This document shows positions 11,201 to 24,400 of a DNA stretch of 64,000 nt, in pieces. The translations under genes were made by a program, and so were the position numbers. Numbering within the stretch: the first letter of the stretch is position 1; every line of letters starts with the position of its first letter. Below the pieces are notes generated by a model, which saw only the letters and a list, made by a program, of their open reading frames with translations, was not told where the DNA came from and did not search any database. Origin of the DNA: Macquaria australasica (taxonomy: Eukaryota > Chordata > Actinopteri > Centrarchiformes > Percichthyidae); assembly GCA_005408345.1 (NCBI GenBank), contig SEMN01000053.1:620001-684000 (forward strand). Reading direction: 5' to 3'.

Positions 11201-14200
11201 GCTGCATATGCAGACCATGTCTGTGTGTGTGTGTGTGTGTAAGTGGGGTTATTGCTGGAATTTAAAAAAAAAAAACTCCTTAAACGCTAAAACTTGTTTT
11301 GCATCTTTTCAGTCATTTTTCCAGTCTGTTAGGAGAATGTCTTTTGCTGTTTATTTTCTCTCCACTCAACCAAATATTGTAAGTTTTCTGCAGAGTGGTT
11401 CATGTTCTGAGGCCCGCTAAACTGATCCAGAGTTTAGGTGGAGTCCTGTGGTTAGCGTTTAGTCTGAAAGCCAGCACATCCACACTGTGTAATCAAGTTC
11501 AGCAGAAACTGCTCACAGCCTAGCTTGTGCCCTAACAAAATACATGGCTGTTACCGTCCATTTTGTGATTCTGTATCCTCACAAAACCATATGTAGTACT
11601 TTTTTTTATTTTTTTTATTTGAAAGCATTTATTGAATATATGTAGCTAAGATTTTCTGTCATGGACCATAAAGTCTCTTTTTGTAAGCAGGTCTAAACTC
11701 TTTAAAGCCCAGATTATCCCATTTATCTTTAATTATGAAACTTGTAAATAACATGTCCAACTGTTAAAGTATGATCAGTGTGTGTGTGTGTGTGTGTGTC
11801 AGAGAAAGAAATTGCTGATTTTGGCTGTCTTTCAAGGTATTTCCAAAGTCCATCAATGCACTTGGCAATGGAAAGCCCAAATATGGAGGCACAGAATGTT
11901 TGTTTCAGCATAATTAAAAAGTGCTTGGCAGCACCATGAGAAAGGTTATTAGGAACAGTGGTGTGGCTGTGAAAAGCAAATCGGACTGAAACACGTGCTT
12001 GTCCCTCTGCAGCCTGCTGCCCAGAAGTCGTCTCTGATTATAATGATATTGCAACGTCCTGATTGCGTTCTGCTGCTTAACGGCCTGGCCCAAATATGCC
12101 CTCCTAAAAACAATCCCGTTGTACCAAAGGGAGGGATTTAAACTCTCTGCGGAGTTAACTCATCATTCATTTTATGGCCTCGGTCTTGCATTCCTCTGTT
12201 GTGATTCCAAATTGTCTCTCAGGCAGCTCTTGCATTATGCATCTGTTTATCTGAGCCATCACTCTTCTCTGTTGTTTTCAGTCCTCATCCTCCCCTCCCG
12301 GTTTAGTCGTCTGTTTTGCCAAGCAGCTGCTCACTCTGTTGCTGTGCACTGCCCTCCTGCGTCAGCACCGGGATGCTGCATGTCTTATAGCTTAGATAAA
12401 AATAAAAGGCTTAGCAGCATTGCGCATGTTTTGGAGTCTGGCCCTTGGATTAGATAAAATCTCCAGCGCCCACACCAGTCACCAGGGAGGGGGTGGCACT
12501 TCTGTTGTTTACTCAGCAGGGGGCACTCTGCACCTCCAGCACAGACACACACCCACACACACAATATCCACACACACAGCTTGCCCCCCACCATCCCATG
12601 TGGGTGCCACATCAAAGGCGGCCTCCTTGTATTAGTCTCCATCTGAGTCCCAGATGCTCCTTATTTCATCATTTTTTAGGCTCGAACCACATGATTCGTT
12701 TGGGAAGGTTCTCATTCAGATAGCTCACTTGCAAATATACACACACACACACATATACACAGACACGTAAATATACAAGCCCTTTACTCTTTGTTTCTGC
12801 TTTTCTTTCTCCCAGGATCTGCTGGATCATTCGTGCACTTCAGGAAGTGGCTCGGGACTCCCTTTCCTTGTTCAGAGAACTGTTGCGCGACAAATCACGC
12901 TCAATGAGTGTGTGGGTAAGTGTCCTGTTAAAGGCTGTTTTCATATTGACAATAGCACTTTTGCCCCAGGAAACTCGACCTACTCACTCATTTCAATGAG
13001 GCACTCCCACTGTGCTGACACAGGGGGCACTGGCAAAAAAATGCAGTGAAGTCCTACTAAAAAGGAGGCCCTGGCTCAACTTAGGCCTCAGTTCAGCTGT
13101 ACATCATTTGGCAGCATGCTTTGACAGACAAATAGAATATGCGTAATATATATCATATACACCAGATACAATACTTTGTAGCATGTGATGGTTTTACTGT
13201 TTACCTGACATGTATTGACAGAGGAGCACATTTGAAATAAATATTTGGGTTGCAAAACAGCTGAGAGGATATTCTGCAATTGGGCAAGGATGAATGTGCA
13301 ACGGGTTCCAGAAATCAAGTCCCTAGAGCCAAAAATTGTGCAAACTTATTTTTGAGATTGGTTGTAGTATGTTAAGTGTCAGAGAAAATATTACCAACAG
13401 CAGACCTATTTTCATATGAGCAAACATGTTGCCATCGTTATCAGTGTTGAGGGTTAAGCCACTCGTGTTGAAATAAAAAGTTCACTCATCACTCTTCTAC
13501 ACCACTTGTATTGCTTCCAAGCTCTCCAAGAAAATACTAACAAATTAAAATTGCATGAAAAATGCATCATGTTTGGCCACTAGGGTGCAGCAAAATACAC
13601 CACCATATCACCAGTTTACAAAGTCGTCATGGTGAACATGTTAGCAAACTGGTGCCCATTTACACATCAAGAAGACACAGCTACCTTAGCATTCGTTTAG
13701 GATGTATTGTTTTTCTGACCACCTGATGAATGTATTTCCAATACTCACTTTCCTTTCACCTTTGTCTTGTTTTCCCCAACTTCTGACAAATATATCTGGG
13801 TTTATAGCTGCTAAATGTTTGACTTTCTTCACCAGCCGCTCAGTAACTTTGTCTGCTATTTGGAACTGGCCAGCTAGCATACAGTGAACCTTATCACAGT
13901 TTTTTGTTGCTGGAAATTGCTCCCTACAGAAAGATGATGAGCTAAAAGAGGCGAAGAAGCTCCAGAGGGCTGTAGAGGTTAATGTAAATAATACTAATTG
14001 TAGCGCTATGAGCAACATTCACACATGAGTCTCCTCTCAGTAACAATAAGTTGTTCATGAGCAGGGTGACTAACCAAACACATGTTGATCCCTTCACACC
14101 AACAGCAAACAGACATTTTTATGAGTCTATTTCTGTGTGTGCTGTTTGGTCATTCGCTCCCATGTTTTTGCCTGCCAGGTAAGGGCCGTTATGGTGAAGT

Positions 14201-17200
14201 GTGGAGGGGTCAGTGGCAGGGAGAGAGTGTCGCTGTCAAAATCTTCTCCTCCAGAGATGAGAAGTCCTGGTTCAGAGAGACTGAGATCTACAACACGGTG
14301 CTGCTGAGACATGAGAACATCCTGGGTACGTACCATATTTCATGTATTCAGGCTCAACGAGCTTTGAGAATATGTACTGCAGGACACAACAAGTATCATA
14401 GTTCAGTCAGACAGCTCACGTTGAAATGTTTATTATAGCAGCAGAACATAGTTAGAGTTTGGCATCTAGGCTCCGACCTCATCACTCCCAGCCGATATGT
14501 TTACATGAGATATTGGGGAGTGATGAGCAAATATCTTAAACCCCCTAGCTGGAGCCTGCAGGTGGATGCTGGGGTGGTGGTGGGGCTGAAAGAACAAGTG
14601 GCAATACTGATGCAGGGCAGCAGTGGCATTGACAAGCAGAGGGAGAGATGGGAAATTTTTGCAGTTTAAATAGACCGCCAGATTGTGAGGGTGTGTTTGG
14701 TAGATGGTTGAGGAGAGTGAGATATGTCACATGTGTAGCAATGCAGCTCAAGTTGACTGCCTGAACTAGCTCGCAGGCGTCGCTCCATTTGTTTTAATAT
14801 GTGCCAACTCAAAAGTAAGAAATGCTATAAATGTGATCCTTAACACCAATTTATTCCTCAGGAGGATCTGATCAGATTTGGATGGCTTAGTTTCTCCTTA
14901 ATACAGCTCATACAGGCCATGTATTGTGTAAAGATAATTTATGTTGACATATATGTATAAATAATTGCTAATGAAACCCAGCATAACCATAATTTGATTG
15001 ATTATGGCAGGACATGATATATGAGAAAAAATCAAGAGGCTCTAGTGCTTAAAATAGTTATTTATTCATTTAAAAAATGTGCAGACCATTCTACCTCGCC
15101 TTTACTGACCATTGTGCTCTACTGACTGTAGTGCTCAAACATGTCCCACTGGTTACATACTACGGTGCATGTGTTGATCCAAATGTTTTATTAATTGCAT
15201 TGGTATATTTGTCTCAATTTAGGTTTCATAGCGTCAGACATGACCTCGAGGAACTCCAGTACTCAGTTGTGGCTGATCACTCACTTCCATGAGATGGGCT
15301 CCTTGTATGACTACCTTCAACTCAGCACCCTTGATGCATCCAGCTGCCTCCGCATGGCGCTCTCCATCGCAAGCGGCCTGGCACATCTCCACGTCGAGAT
15401 CTTCGGCACCCAGGGCAAACCAGCCATCGCCCACCGAGACCTCAAGAGCAAAAACATATTGGTGAAAAAGAACGGACAGTGCTGCATTGCTGACCTTGGT
15501 GAGAATACTGACAGATCTACAGTGTATGATAAATATGCTGTTTATGTGTGCTTATATTTCCCTACTCCTTTTTAATCTAATAGTTATAAAAGTTAAACCT
15601 TTTTGCTTTCCAGATGTGGATAGGAATGTCTTTTAATCCCTTCTCAAGCAGCGCCCCCTGCTGAACCAGTCATTATAAACTTATCTATGCAGCCAATCAT
15701 AGTTCAATCCCACAGAACTTTATTTTAAAATCTACTAGAGATCCCAGAGTTTCCAAAGACACAAAATATACCAGGCTGAATTTTGGGGAAATGTGCATAA
15801 AATGATGCACAAGACAACTAGAATATTTACATTAGATTGAATGGTGCAGCTACAAAAAACAATGAGTCTTGGGTTTGAATATTTCACTAATAACATAATA
15901 TGGCTTCAATAAAGAGCTGATAAAAGCTGATGCCCCATAAATGCAAGATGATTTGAACCACCTTAAAGCTACTGAATGGGTTAATTAAATGTTGTGGTTC
16001 ATGGGCATTACACAAGAGATGCATCTGCTGTAATATCGCTCGATTCACATCTATCCCCATAACCATATTTTTTGTTAATTAAGGAAGAACAACCACTGCT
16101 AAATGTACCACCCGGCCCTTAATCAAAAACACATTTAGAGGAACTCAGACCACTTTATCTAATACACCAATGTTCCATTTGCAGATGCTTGAAACAAAAC
16201 TAAATCAGGTACAAGCCATAACCTGGCGGCAGGCTTGACATGTTTACAGGCTCAATGTAATAAATTCTGCTCTGGATGACGCATTTTGCTGTCCTGACAA
16301 ACACGGTAGCAGTTGTTTGTCTCTCTAGTGAGTGGTTCTTATGTTGGAGACGGTACATCCTGTATGGGGGAACAGGACTGTTTACGACGAACAAGTAGTG
16401 CTTCAGCATTTAGATCAGTTGATAGAGTGAGTCTAGTGTTTTGTCCTCACCATAGTCATCTGAGACGGTAAAAAAGTCTCCCTCCACTCCAAAGTGTGTT
16501 TTGCTTATTGTTACTTAAGTATTGTTGCTTATTGAACTTCACGGTGCAGAATGATGTATGTGCAGAGTTTAACACTAGAAGGCTGTTTTCACATTCACCA
16601 CATTTTAAAATAAACAATAGTTGCATATTCATAGATTCTGGATTTTTCAATGAGGGAATTGAACTGTTTTTGTAGGAAAACCACATCAGCACAGAAATTA
16701 TTATTCTCAGCAGAGTATTTTCATAGATTGTATGTCTGGAGGGGATCTTTAAAGTGTTCTGTGTTTTCATGCTAGGTCTGGCGGTCATGCATTTTCAAGA
16801 CACCAACGAGTTAGATGTGGGGAACAACCCTAAAGTGGGCACAAAGCGCTACATGGCCCCTGAAGTGCTTGACGACTCCATCCAGATGGACTGTTTTGAG
16901 TCCTACAAGAGAGTGGACATCTGGGCCCTGGGCCTCGTCCTGTGGGAGATCGCCAGGAGGACAGTCAGCAATGGTCAGTACATGTTTAACACAACATGGT
17001 CCAACATTGGATTCAATATAGTCCTGTATTTATATCAGTTATTTTCCTCAATTCCATCAATTGGGCTTGTGTGTTGCAAATTTGCAATACCAACAAGCAG
17101 ATCTAGATAGTGCCGTTACTGTGTTTTTAACATGTAAAAAAAAAAAAAAAAGAAAAGAAAGGATGAACCTCATTTAGGCAGAATATTTATCATAGATGAA

Positions 17201-18109
17201 TGTAATTTATGTGTTGGTGATCAGCGTTCAATAGGTAAAGAAATCGTTGTGAACAAGTGGTTCTTCAGAACGAACGCAGAATCGTTGCTTTAACTCGAAC
17301 TGAATTAAAGCTTTTCTGCTATTGATAGAAAGATTTGACCTTAATGCACGTCAACATCCACTGTCTGTGGAGAAGCTAGAGGCTTCTTATGTGAAATAAA
17401 ACCTACTTCCTCCATTCACTGTCAAATGTGTTTATCGCTTTATAGTAGGACCTGGGCTTTCAGCAACACTTAAGATATTGATTTAGCCCCCCGACACAGT
17501 AACCGCATGTCTCTATTTTGTCCCACGGCTGCACTTAAAGGAACTTAAGGACAAAGCCGCTGTGCCACAACATGAATCCTTTTTCATACACCTTCATGTT
17601 TTTTTATGGTAGTCATTCGTCAGTATAACTTGTATTTTACACTTTGTTTTATGTGATGTAATCTGGAAAAGTGAATTATTGCTTGCGCTGCTCCACTTGC
17701 AGGCATTGTTGAGGACTACAAGCCACCTTTTCATGACGTGGTCCCAAGTGATCCCAGTTTTGAGGACATGAAGAAGGTTGTGTGTGTGGATCAGCAGAGG
17801 CCCAACATCCCAAACAGATGGTTTTCAGACCCAGTAAGTAATATTCAAACAGTCATTGAGTAGCAAATAATTCAAGTCCTTGTGCTTTTTATATCCAGAA
17901 ATAAAAGCTTTTCAATAATATTCTAATGTTGACAATGGGCACACTAATTGATTTGTGTCCTAATTCATTTTCAGACTTTAACGTCCATGGCTAAACTCAT
18001 GAAGGAGTGCTGGTACCAGAATCCATCAGCCAGATTAACAGCGTTGCGCATCAAAAAGACTCTCACAAAGATCGACAACTCTCTGGACAAAATCAAAACA
18101 GACATTTGA
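5242..18109 (+). CDS. acvr1: Activin receptor type 1 (ALK2) with three tandem ectodomain exons
   Basis: BMP/activin type I receptor Ser/Thr kinase, plasma membrane, signalling to SMAD1/5/8. Exons: 5235-5308 (ATG 5242, signal peptide), 5988-6242, 7270-7542, 7808-8074, 9554-9759 (TM), 12816-12915 (GS), 14179-14325, 15223-15498, 16776-16973, 17703-17833, 17975-18109. All junctions are GT-AG and in phase, giving 684 residues (human about 509). Order: signal 1-20, three ten-cysteine ectodomains (about 23-107, 108-198, 199-287), TM about 296-322, TSGSGSG box, and kinase with VAVK Lys410, HRD Asp511 and DLG Asp529. The L45 loop (TSRNSSTQ), KRYMAPE and a C-terminus ending KTDI match ALK2; human ends KTDC. 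The Arg equivalent to human R206 is present (TVARQ). The two extra ectodomain exons are the oddity. Dropping them gives 508 residues. Introns hold no other gene; that at 13430-13990 looks repeat-like but was not identified. Confidence 0.95.
5988..6242 (+). other. acvr1: acvr1 ectodomain exon E1
   Basis: This 255-nt exon is phase 1-1 and encodes about 85 residues with the full ten-cysteine activin-receptor pattern (C-x-C, C, C, C, C, C, CC, C) ending CNMN. It has flanking AG and GT sites and an N-glycosylation sequon (NGT) plus NVS. By eye 33 of 68 core residues match E3 and 34 of 68 match E2. Its finger-2/3 segment (VANEEG) differs strongly from E3 and from the human-type VYEQ. It is likely a duplicate that diverged under constraint, since all structural residues survive. 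Confidence 0.93.
6670..6850. repeat. Retroelement-tail-like repeat in acvr1 intron
   Basis: A run of TTAG units is followed by 'actttattgtccccgggagg' and a CA-rich stretch. Phrases of the type 'tttattgatcccgagggaaatt' mark the 3' ends of common fish retroelements. Boundaries and family are uncertain. It lies between ectodomain exons E1 and E2. Confidence 0.4.
7270..7542 (+). other. acvr1: acvr1 ectodomain exon E2
   Basis: This 273-nt exon is phase 1-1 and encodes 91 residues, with all ten cysteines, one sequon (NVT after CNM) and a longer N-terminal lead than E1. The segment corresponding to human VYEQGKMTCKTPPS is charged and altered (DDEEG). By eye 35 of 68 core residues match E3. The intron to E3 is only 265 bp. 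No stop or splice-site damage is visible, so it appears functional. Confidence 0.93.
7808..8074 (+). other. acvr1: acvr1 ectodomain exon E3 (ancestral-like)
   Basis: This 267-nt exon is phase 1-1 and encodes 89 residues. It keeps the strings that mark vertebrate ALK2 as I recall it (YQKGCF, VYEQ, TCKTPPS, VECC): about 42 of 68 core residues match human ACVR1 from memory, more than it shares with E1 or E2. It lies next to the TM exon, as the single canonical exon would. It is therefore probably the original ectodomain, with E1 and E2 as copies. Confidence 0.93.
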
Positions 18110-18849
18110 GCATGCCTCGAGAAGAAGAGGCAGACACACTAAAGGCCTTTGAAGACATCCAGAGGGTGGACCACCTTAGAGAAATCTCACAAGACAAGAG
18201 ACTTGATGGGTTCAGTGCCCTTATAGTGGCACAAACCTATATTTATTTTAAAACACTTGGCGGGACACATTTTGGCATCCAAAGATGGCTTACTGGACAC
18301 TTCTGAGACCGCCAATGGTCTTGGAAATAGGAAAATATATATCCAACTTATGACATAGGAGATGGACTGTTAGCAATGTTTTTTAAGGAAGAAACTGTTA
18401 CCTGGCCATTTGAGTAGGCTTGCTTTTGTTAGAACTGCAGATTTTGTTTGACACATTTTTTTTTTTGTTAAAAAAATGTCTGAACATATTAGCAATTTCA
18501 CATTAGCTCTTTAATTGTACTGAATTGTTCATTTGCATTATGGCGGATTCATTTGGAAAAGACATCAACTTGCCAATTTAATCTGCATACTTTCTTAAAC
18601 AGTGATCACAGCAAGCAGTGCTATGTTTTACTTTGTGTGTCATGCACCTCTGTTTACAGTGCTGTCAGAACAAGTTTCTTGGGAACTCACCAATCATGTA
18701 ACATTTAATTGTACTTTTCCTGAGATATCGTCCAACTAAAGATACTCTGTCGCAAACCTTTTGTATATCACCATGAATTTAACATTGAGTTATGTACCTG
18801 TTCTATGTTTTGTTTCTTCAGCTTTACAGAGACAAATGCTAAAAGAACA

Positions 18850-18855
18850 AATAAA
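18850..18855 (+). terminator. acvr1: acvr1 polyadenylation signal
   Basis: Canonical AATAAA 741 bp after the acvr1 stop codon. The intervening sequence is AT-rich without repeats, as expected of a 3' UTR. It is the first canonical hexamer I found after the stop. Confidence 0.65.
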
Positions 18856-19157
18856 ATATCTGCTAGATGATACTGAACTCTATTCCTCCAGAGGCCTGTA
18901 AGTAAGCCTGTAAAGCCTGTATGCTGTCTTAACGCGTGCATTGTTGTCTTAATGCGTGCATTGTCAAGTAAATGAAGTCAAACTTCAGCCTTTTTTATTT
19001 CTTTAACATTTTATATCAATTAGTGATTTATATTAATTAAATAGAAGAAAAATGTTCTTTATCTGTGTCATTTGTCTTGATCTAGTAGTAGATTGATTTA
19101 TTTTTAGCCATGCTAGCGGCGGGGGTCCAGAGAGGGCAGTGATGGTGAGTCGGTCGG

Positions 19158-19610
19158 TCCACTACTTTGGTCCAGACTGAAATATCTCAACAACTATTGG
19201 ATGAATTAAGATGACATTTTGCACATGTATTTATGGTGCCCAGACGATGGGCTCAAGACTTTGGTGATCCCCTGATTTTTCCTGCAGCGCCCCCAGCAGG
19301 TCAAAGCTTTTACATATCCTGTAAAATATCTCAACATCTCCCAGATGGATTGGCACAAAATTTTGTACAGACATTCATGGTTCCCAGATGACGAACCCTA
19401 CTGACTATGGTGCTGACATTTGAGTTTTTAAGTGAAATGTCTCAACAACTGTTGGATGGATTGCCATGAAATTTGGTACAAACAGTCATCGTCCCCCTCA
19501 GGATGGATTGTAATCACTTTGGTGATCCTCTGGCTTTTCATCTAGTGCCATCATCAAGTCAAGCAATTAATTTGACCAATACTTTGGTGTATGACCAAAT
19601 ACCAGCAACA
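19158..19610. repeat. Dispersed teleost repeat with internal about 110-bp units
   Basis: The phrase 'ctcaacaactattggatg' and its variants recur at roughly 19180, 19330 and 19440. They alternate with 'acattcatggttcccag' and 'ttggtgatcccctgattttt' variants, giving about three degenerate units. Related sequence recurs at 41960-42250. No coding capacity was seen. Edges are approximate. Confidence 0.6.
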
Positions 19611-20319
19611 CTAATGGAATTCCCATCATCCTCAACTGTACTTTTTGTTCAGTGCTAATTAGCAAATGTTAGTACAGCCTAACAGAGTGTGGCTGTAGAA
19701 TTGTCTTGTTTTACTTTGTGTCGCTGAGAACATTTTTAATTTCTCTGCTCATTTTAATTTTGTTGTTCCTGGGCTTTGGTGTTTAGACAATAGTATTAGT
19801 TAATTCATCGTGAATCTTTTAATTATTCAGGATCTTTACTATCCAGTAATTTTGGTCATGTAGTTTTTATCTGTACCATCTATGGTTTCAAATCAAAGCC
19901 TGTCTATCCCCCTTCTAACCATTCTCCTGTGATTTGTAAGTCAAATAGGAAACTATGCCCACAGTATATAGTGGGGACAAAGTCATTTACCATTTCCAAA
20001 TGACTTTTGTAGCCTCCAGCCTTCCAGCTAAAACCCAAATTCCATATTCCAGTGGTTGCCTCTATTTTTGTCAGCACAGGAAGAAATGTTAGTTTGCCCT
20101 GAATTCATTCACTAATATACAGTTATTTCTACACAATAATCTATGTCAGTACTATTAAAAGCTTCACATCTGCACTGATGATGCAACAAATGAATTTATA
20201 TTCATTTGGAAAAGGTCAAAAGCCCAGGCATTTTCCCTGCCAGCCGTAAACTGAAACTGTGTGCGCAGCAGATATCTTGGCAGATGTCAAACAGAAAGTG
20301 GGCTCCTGGTGGTTCTCAG

Positions 20320-20356
20320 ACTGATTAATATGCTAGAGGAGTTATGGGCCAGATGA
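20320..20356. repeat. LINE target-site duplication, left copy
   Basis: Left 37-bp copy, beginning actgattaatatgctagagg. It matches 25161-25197 without a difference and diverges on the next base. It marks the pre-insertion target. Confidence 0.93.
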
Positions 20357-20583
20357 CTTTTATGACAAGCTAAGTGGACAAGCAGCCAAAAGTTGTGGAT
20401 GGTTGATGGATGCAATTTCTGATTCTTGGTGGATTCACTCTACTTCGGCTACTTCGGCTCTACTTCCTCTGCTGTGCTTGATTCAGCCTAAGACATTGAC
20501 AAGAACACTCTGGATCAACAAGGCCTCAGGGCATCTCTTCAGTGTTGAAAATCCATCCATCGCATCTTCAGCAGCGGGTAAAC

Positions 20584-21379
20584 ATGTCTCGTAGCAGCAA
20601 TAAAAGAAACATCACCAATGATGAGGATTATGTCTCTATGGGGACTGTGAGAGATATGATGGAACATCAGAAGTTATTCTATGTGGAAATGCTAAACAGA
20701 CAAGAGGCGAACTTCATGTCTTTCACCAAGATGATCCTAGAATCTGCAACTAACAGAATCGATGGAATCATGAAAGAAGTTCAGGAGGTCAAATCCAGCC
20801 TTCAATTCTCTCAAGCCCAAATTGATGACCTGAGAGAGATGGAGAAGAAAGTTGGTTCATTTGAATCAGCACTGCAGTCTTTGTCCTCTCGCTGTATGAA
20901 CTCTGAAAGCAAAGACATCATATCCAAAATTGATTATTTAGAAAATCAGAGTCGACGAAACAATGTGATTATTGAAGGTCTGATACAGGACAATGCCTAT
21001 GAGTCTTGGGCAGATACTGAACAGAAGGTCAGAGAGTTTTTGAACCACAAACTGAAAATGGATCCAAAGTCTATTGAAATTGAAAGAGCCCACCGCACAG
21101 GAAATATGAATCAGAACTCTGGAAAAGCAAGACCAATTATAGTAATTCTTAAGGTACAAAGACAAAGAACTCATTCTTGCCAAAGCGAGAGCTCACCTCA
21201 AGAACACTACAGTTTATGTAAATGAGGACTTCTCTGAACGGCTAAGGAAGAAAAGAGCAGACCTCATTCCAGCAATGAAACAGGCCAGGGAACAAGGAAA
21301 TTATGCTGTCATTAACTACGACAGGCTAGTAGTTAAACCACGGAAGCTTCAACAGATGTCTGAAACCATACAGCATTAG
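20584..21379 (+). pseudogene. LINE ORF1 protein, frameshifted
   Basis: Encodes a coiled-coil/RNA-binding ORF1p-like protein. A Gln/Glu/Lys-rich heptad-like region is followed by 'LENQSRRNNVIIEGL' and 'IERAHRTG', which resemble the RRM and C-terminal region of L1-type ORF1p. The true start is probably the ATG at 20584. An extra base near 21154 moves the reading frame; the C-terminal part then continues in the next frame to a TAG at 21377-21379. The break makes this copy non-functional as read. Confidence 0.75.
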
Positions 21380-21409
21380 TGGATTAGGGCCAGCAGGACC
21401 CCAATACAC

Positions 21410-24400
21410 ATGGTGACTACTTTTAATATGTTTTTTTTTTCCTACCAAAACACCATGACATCATCTTCAATTAAGAAATCGAACACCTTTCACCAAACCT
21501 TTTCTATATCTGTCCCCAGTTTACCACACACAAACGCTGACCAATATGATCAAGCAAATGGACCTTTAATGGATTTTTTTTCTAATATGTTTCAACGCTC
21601 AGATAGTGAATTTTGGGACTTCTCAACATCGAACATTCTATATAATAAGGACCCCGACATTAACTGTTTTACTCAACTGAAACGAGATTATTTTGGAATA
21701 TCAGATTATTACTGTGAGAACGAATTTAAATCCTTTGTTGAACTTCAAAAAATGAAGAGTGACTTTTCCCTTCTTCATATCAATGTCCACAGCCTACCAA
21801 AAAACTATGATAATTTATGTCTTTGTTTGGCCAACCTTGACTTTCCTTTTAATGTAATAGGGTTAACTGAAACTTGGTTGACTAAAGACAAAGCTGATTT
21901 GTATGAAGTTAACAACTATAAGCATATACATAGATACAGAGAAAATCAAATGGGTGGGGGTGTCTCCTTATATCTCAACCCTAGCCTCGTTTATAAAGAA
22001 AGATATGATATTGAGAAGTGCTTCACCCTTTCTGCTGAGGTTGTGATTGTTGAAACTCAGCAGACCATTATTGCATGTATCTATAGGCCTCCTAGCTCTA
22101 GCTTGGATGTATTCAATACTGATCTAGCAAATTGTCTTGATATTATTCCTAAAGAAGGGAAAAAGTGTTATTTAATTGGTGATTTAAATATCAATATTGT
22201 AAACTATAAGAATAATAATTTAATCAATGACTTTATTGACACAATGTACTCTCACTATTTTCATCCTATGATTACAGTACCAATCAGAATGACAGAGACC
22301 TCTGCCACCCTGATAGACAATATTTTTTACAAATGTTTTGAGTAAAAAAATGAAATCAGGAGTTCTGTGTATGGATATTGCTGACCATTGTCCGATCTTT
22401 CTAATAACATTCAAGGAAAATGATAAGCCTACATTTACATCATATCCTAAATATAAGAGAATCTTCAACAAAGCAAATTTAGTGAAGTTCCGGTTAATGG
22501 TCAGCGAGTATACATGGACAGAAATCATTTAGTCTGCAGATCCACAGAAGGCTTTTACTATGTTTTCAGACTGTATTTCCCAGGCCTATAACCTGTGCTT
22601 TCCCCTTAGACTGGTGTCTCCCAAACCCCATCATAAACTGACCAAACCGTGGATAACTTTAGCCATTATGAAATCTGTGAATACTAAAAACAGACTGTAC
22701 AGAAAATATCTTTTCAGTCCCATTTCATTTAATCTAGCCCAATTTAAAAATTATAGAAACAAATTAAACCACATTATTAGACGAGCTAAAAAACACTACT
22801 ACAATGTTGAATTATTGAAACATAAAAATGACATGATCCTTCTTTGGAGAACAATTAATTGTATCCTCAAAAAAAAAAAAAAAAAAAAAAGAAGCAGTTA
22901 CCTAATGAATTTAAGGTTGATGGGGGTCTTATCTCTGATCCACAATTAATTGCCAACAACTTTAATAACTTTTTCTCAGAAATTGGTCCAACTCTGGCAT
23001 TTAAGATTTCACCTAGCAATTATAGCCCTCTTCAGTTTATGAGTATGCCAATCAATGATAATTTTAATTTTTTACCAGTTACAGAAGATGAGGTTCGGGA
23101 GACCTTAATCAAATTAAAAGACTCTTCTCCAGGTTATGACAACATTGACAGTAAACTATTGATATCCATTCAGGAGTACATTTTAAAACCTTTATCTCAA
23201 ATCTTCAATCTTTCATTGGAAAAGGGAACTGTTCCTCTTGAACTAAAAATAGCGAAGATTATTCCAATTTATAAAGATGACCCAGCCGTTTTCAACCACT
23301 ATAGACCCGTCTCTATTCTGCCTGCTTTATCAAAAGTCCTTGAAAAGCTTGTCTATAAAAGACTAATTGAACATCTTAAAAAGTACAATATTATATATAC
23401 ACATCAGTATGGGTTTAGAAAGAAACATTCAACTTATATGGCGCTTACATATTTAATTAATGAAATATACAAAGCTAGAGATAGAAAGGAAAACACTATA
23501 GGTATTTTTTTTAGACTTATCGAAGGCCTTTGACACAGTCAATCATCATATTCTTCTTCAGAAGCTTTCACATATTGGAGTAAGAAATAATGCATTGCTC
23601 TGGTTCACCAGTTACCTTAAAGATAGACAGCAGTTTGTATGCTATAATGGAACCAATTCTTCTTTCCTTCACATACTCTGTGGTGTACCACAAGGCTCAA
23701 TTCTTGGGCCCTTATTATTTTTGATATATATTAATGACCTCTCCAATGTCTCAGACAAACTGTCCAAAATCTTATTTGCAGATGACACAAGTGTTTTTTA
23801 TTCACATAAAGATCCCCACACCCTAATTAAGGTCTTAAATGAAGAACTTAGTAAGATGTCTATTTGGCTTAAGTCCAACAAACTATCTCTCAACATCAAA
23901 AAAACAAGCTTCATCTTTTTTGGCCTTAAAACAGGGATTTCCAACTCTGTGCCTAAAATTGTACTAGATAACATTCCAATAACAAATCTGTGTTCTATAC
24001 GATTCCTTGGCGTCCTGATTGATGAATCCTTATCTTGGAAACCTCATATCAGGGCTGTAACCATAAAAATGGCCAAGAGTATCGGTATTCTAAGCAAAAT
24101 CCGACACTTGATCAACACTGAGGTAGCCACTATGTTATATTATTCAATGGTTTATCCGTATATTAATTATTGTAACATAGCCTGGGCTAGTACTCATCAG
24201 ACCAAACTTGAGCCCATTTACCATCTTCAGAAACGAGCACTAAGAATAATAAGTTGTGTACATCATAGACATTCCTCTCAGCCTTTATTTCTTAAATTAG
24301 GTGTCCTCTGTGTTTATCAAATGAACCATCTTCAGATTGGTCTATTTGTTCATAGTTCTTTAAATAGAACCCTTCCCACTTTTTTTAATGACATATTTGC

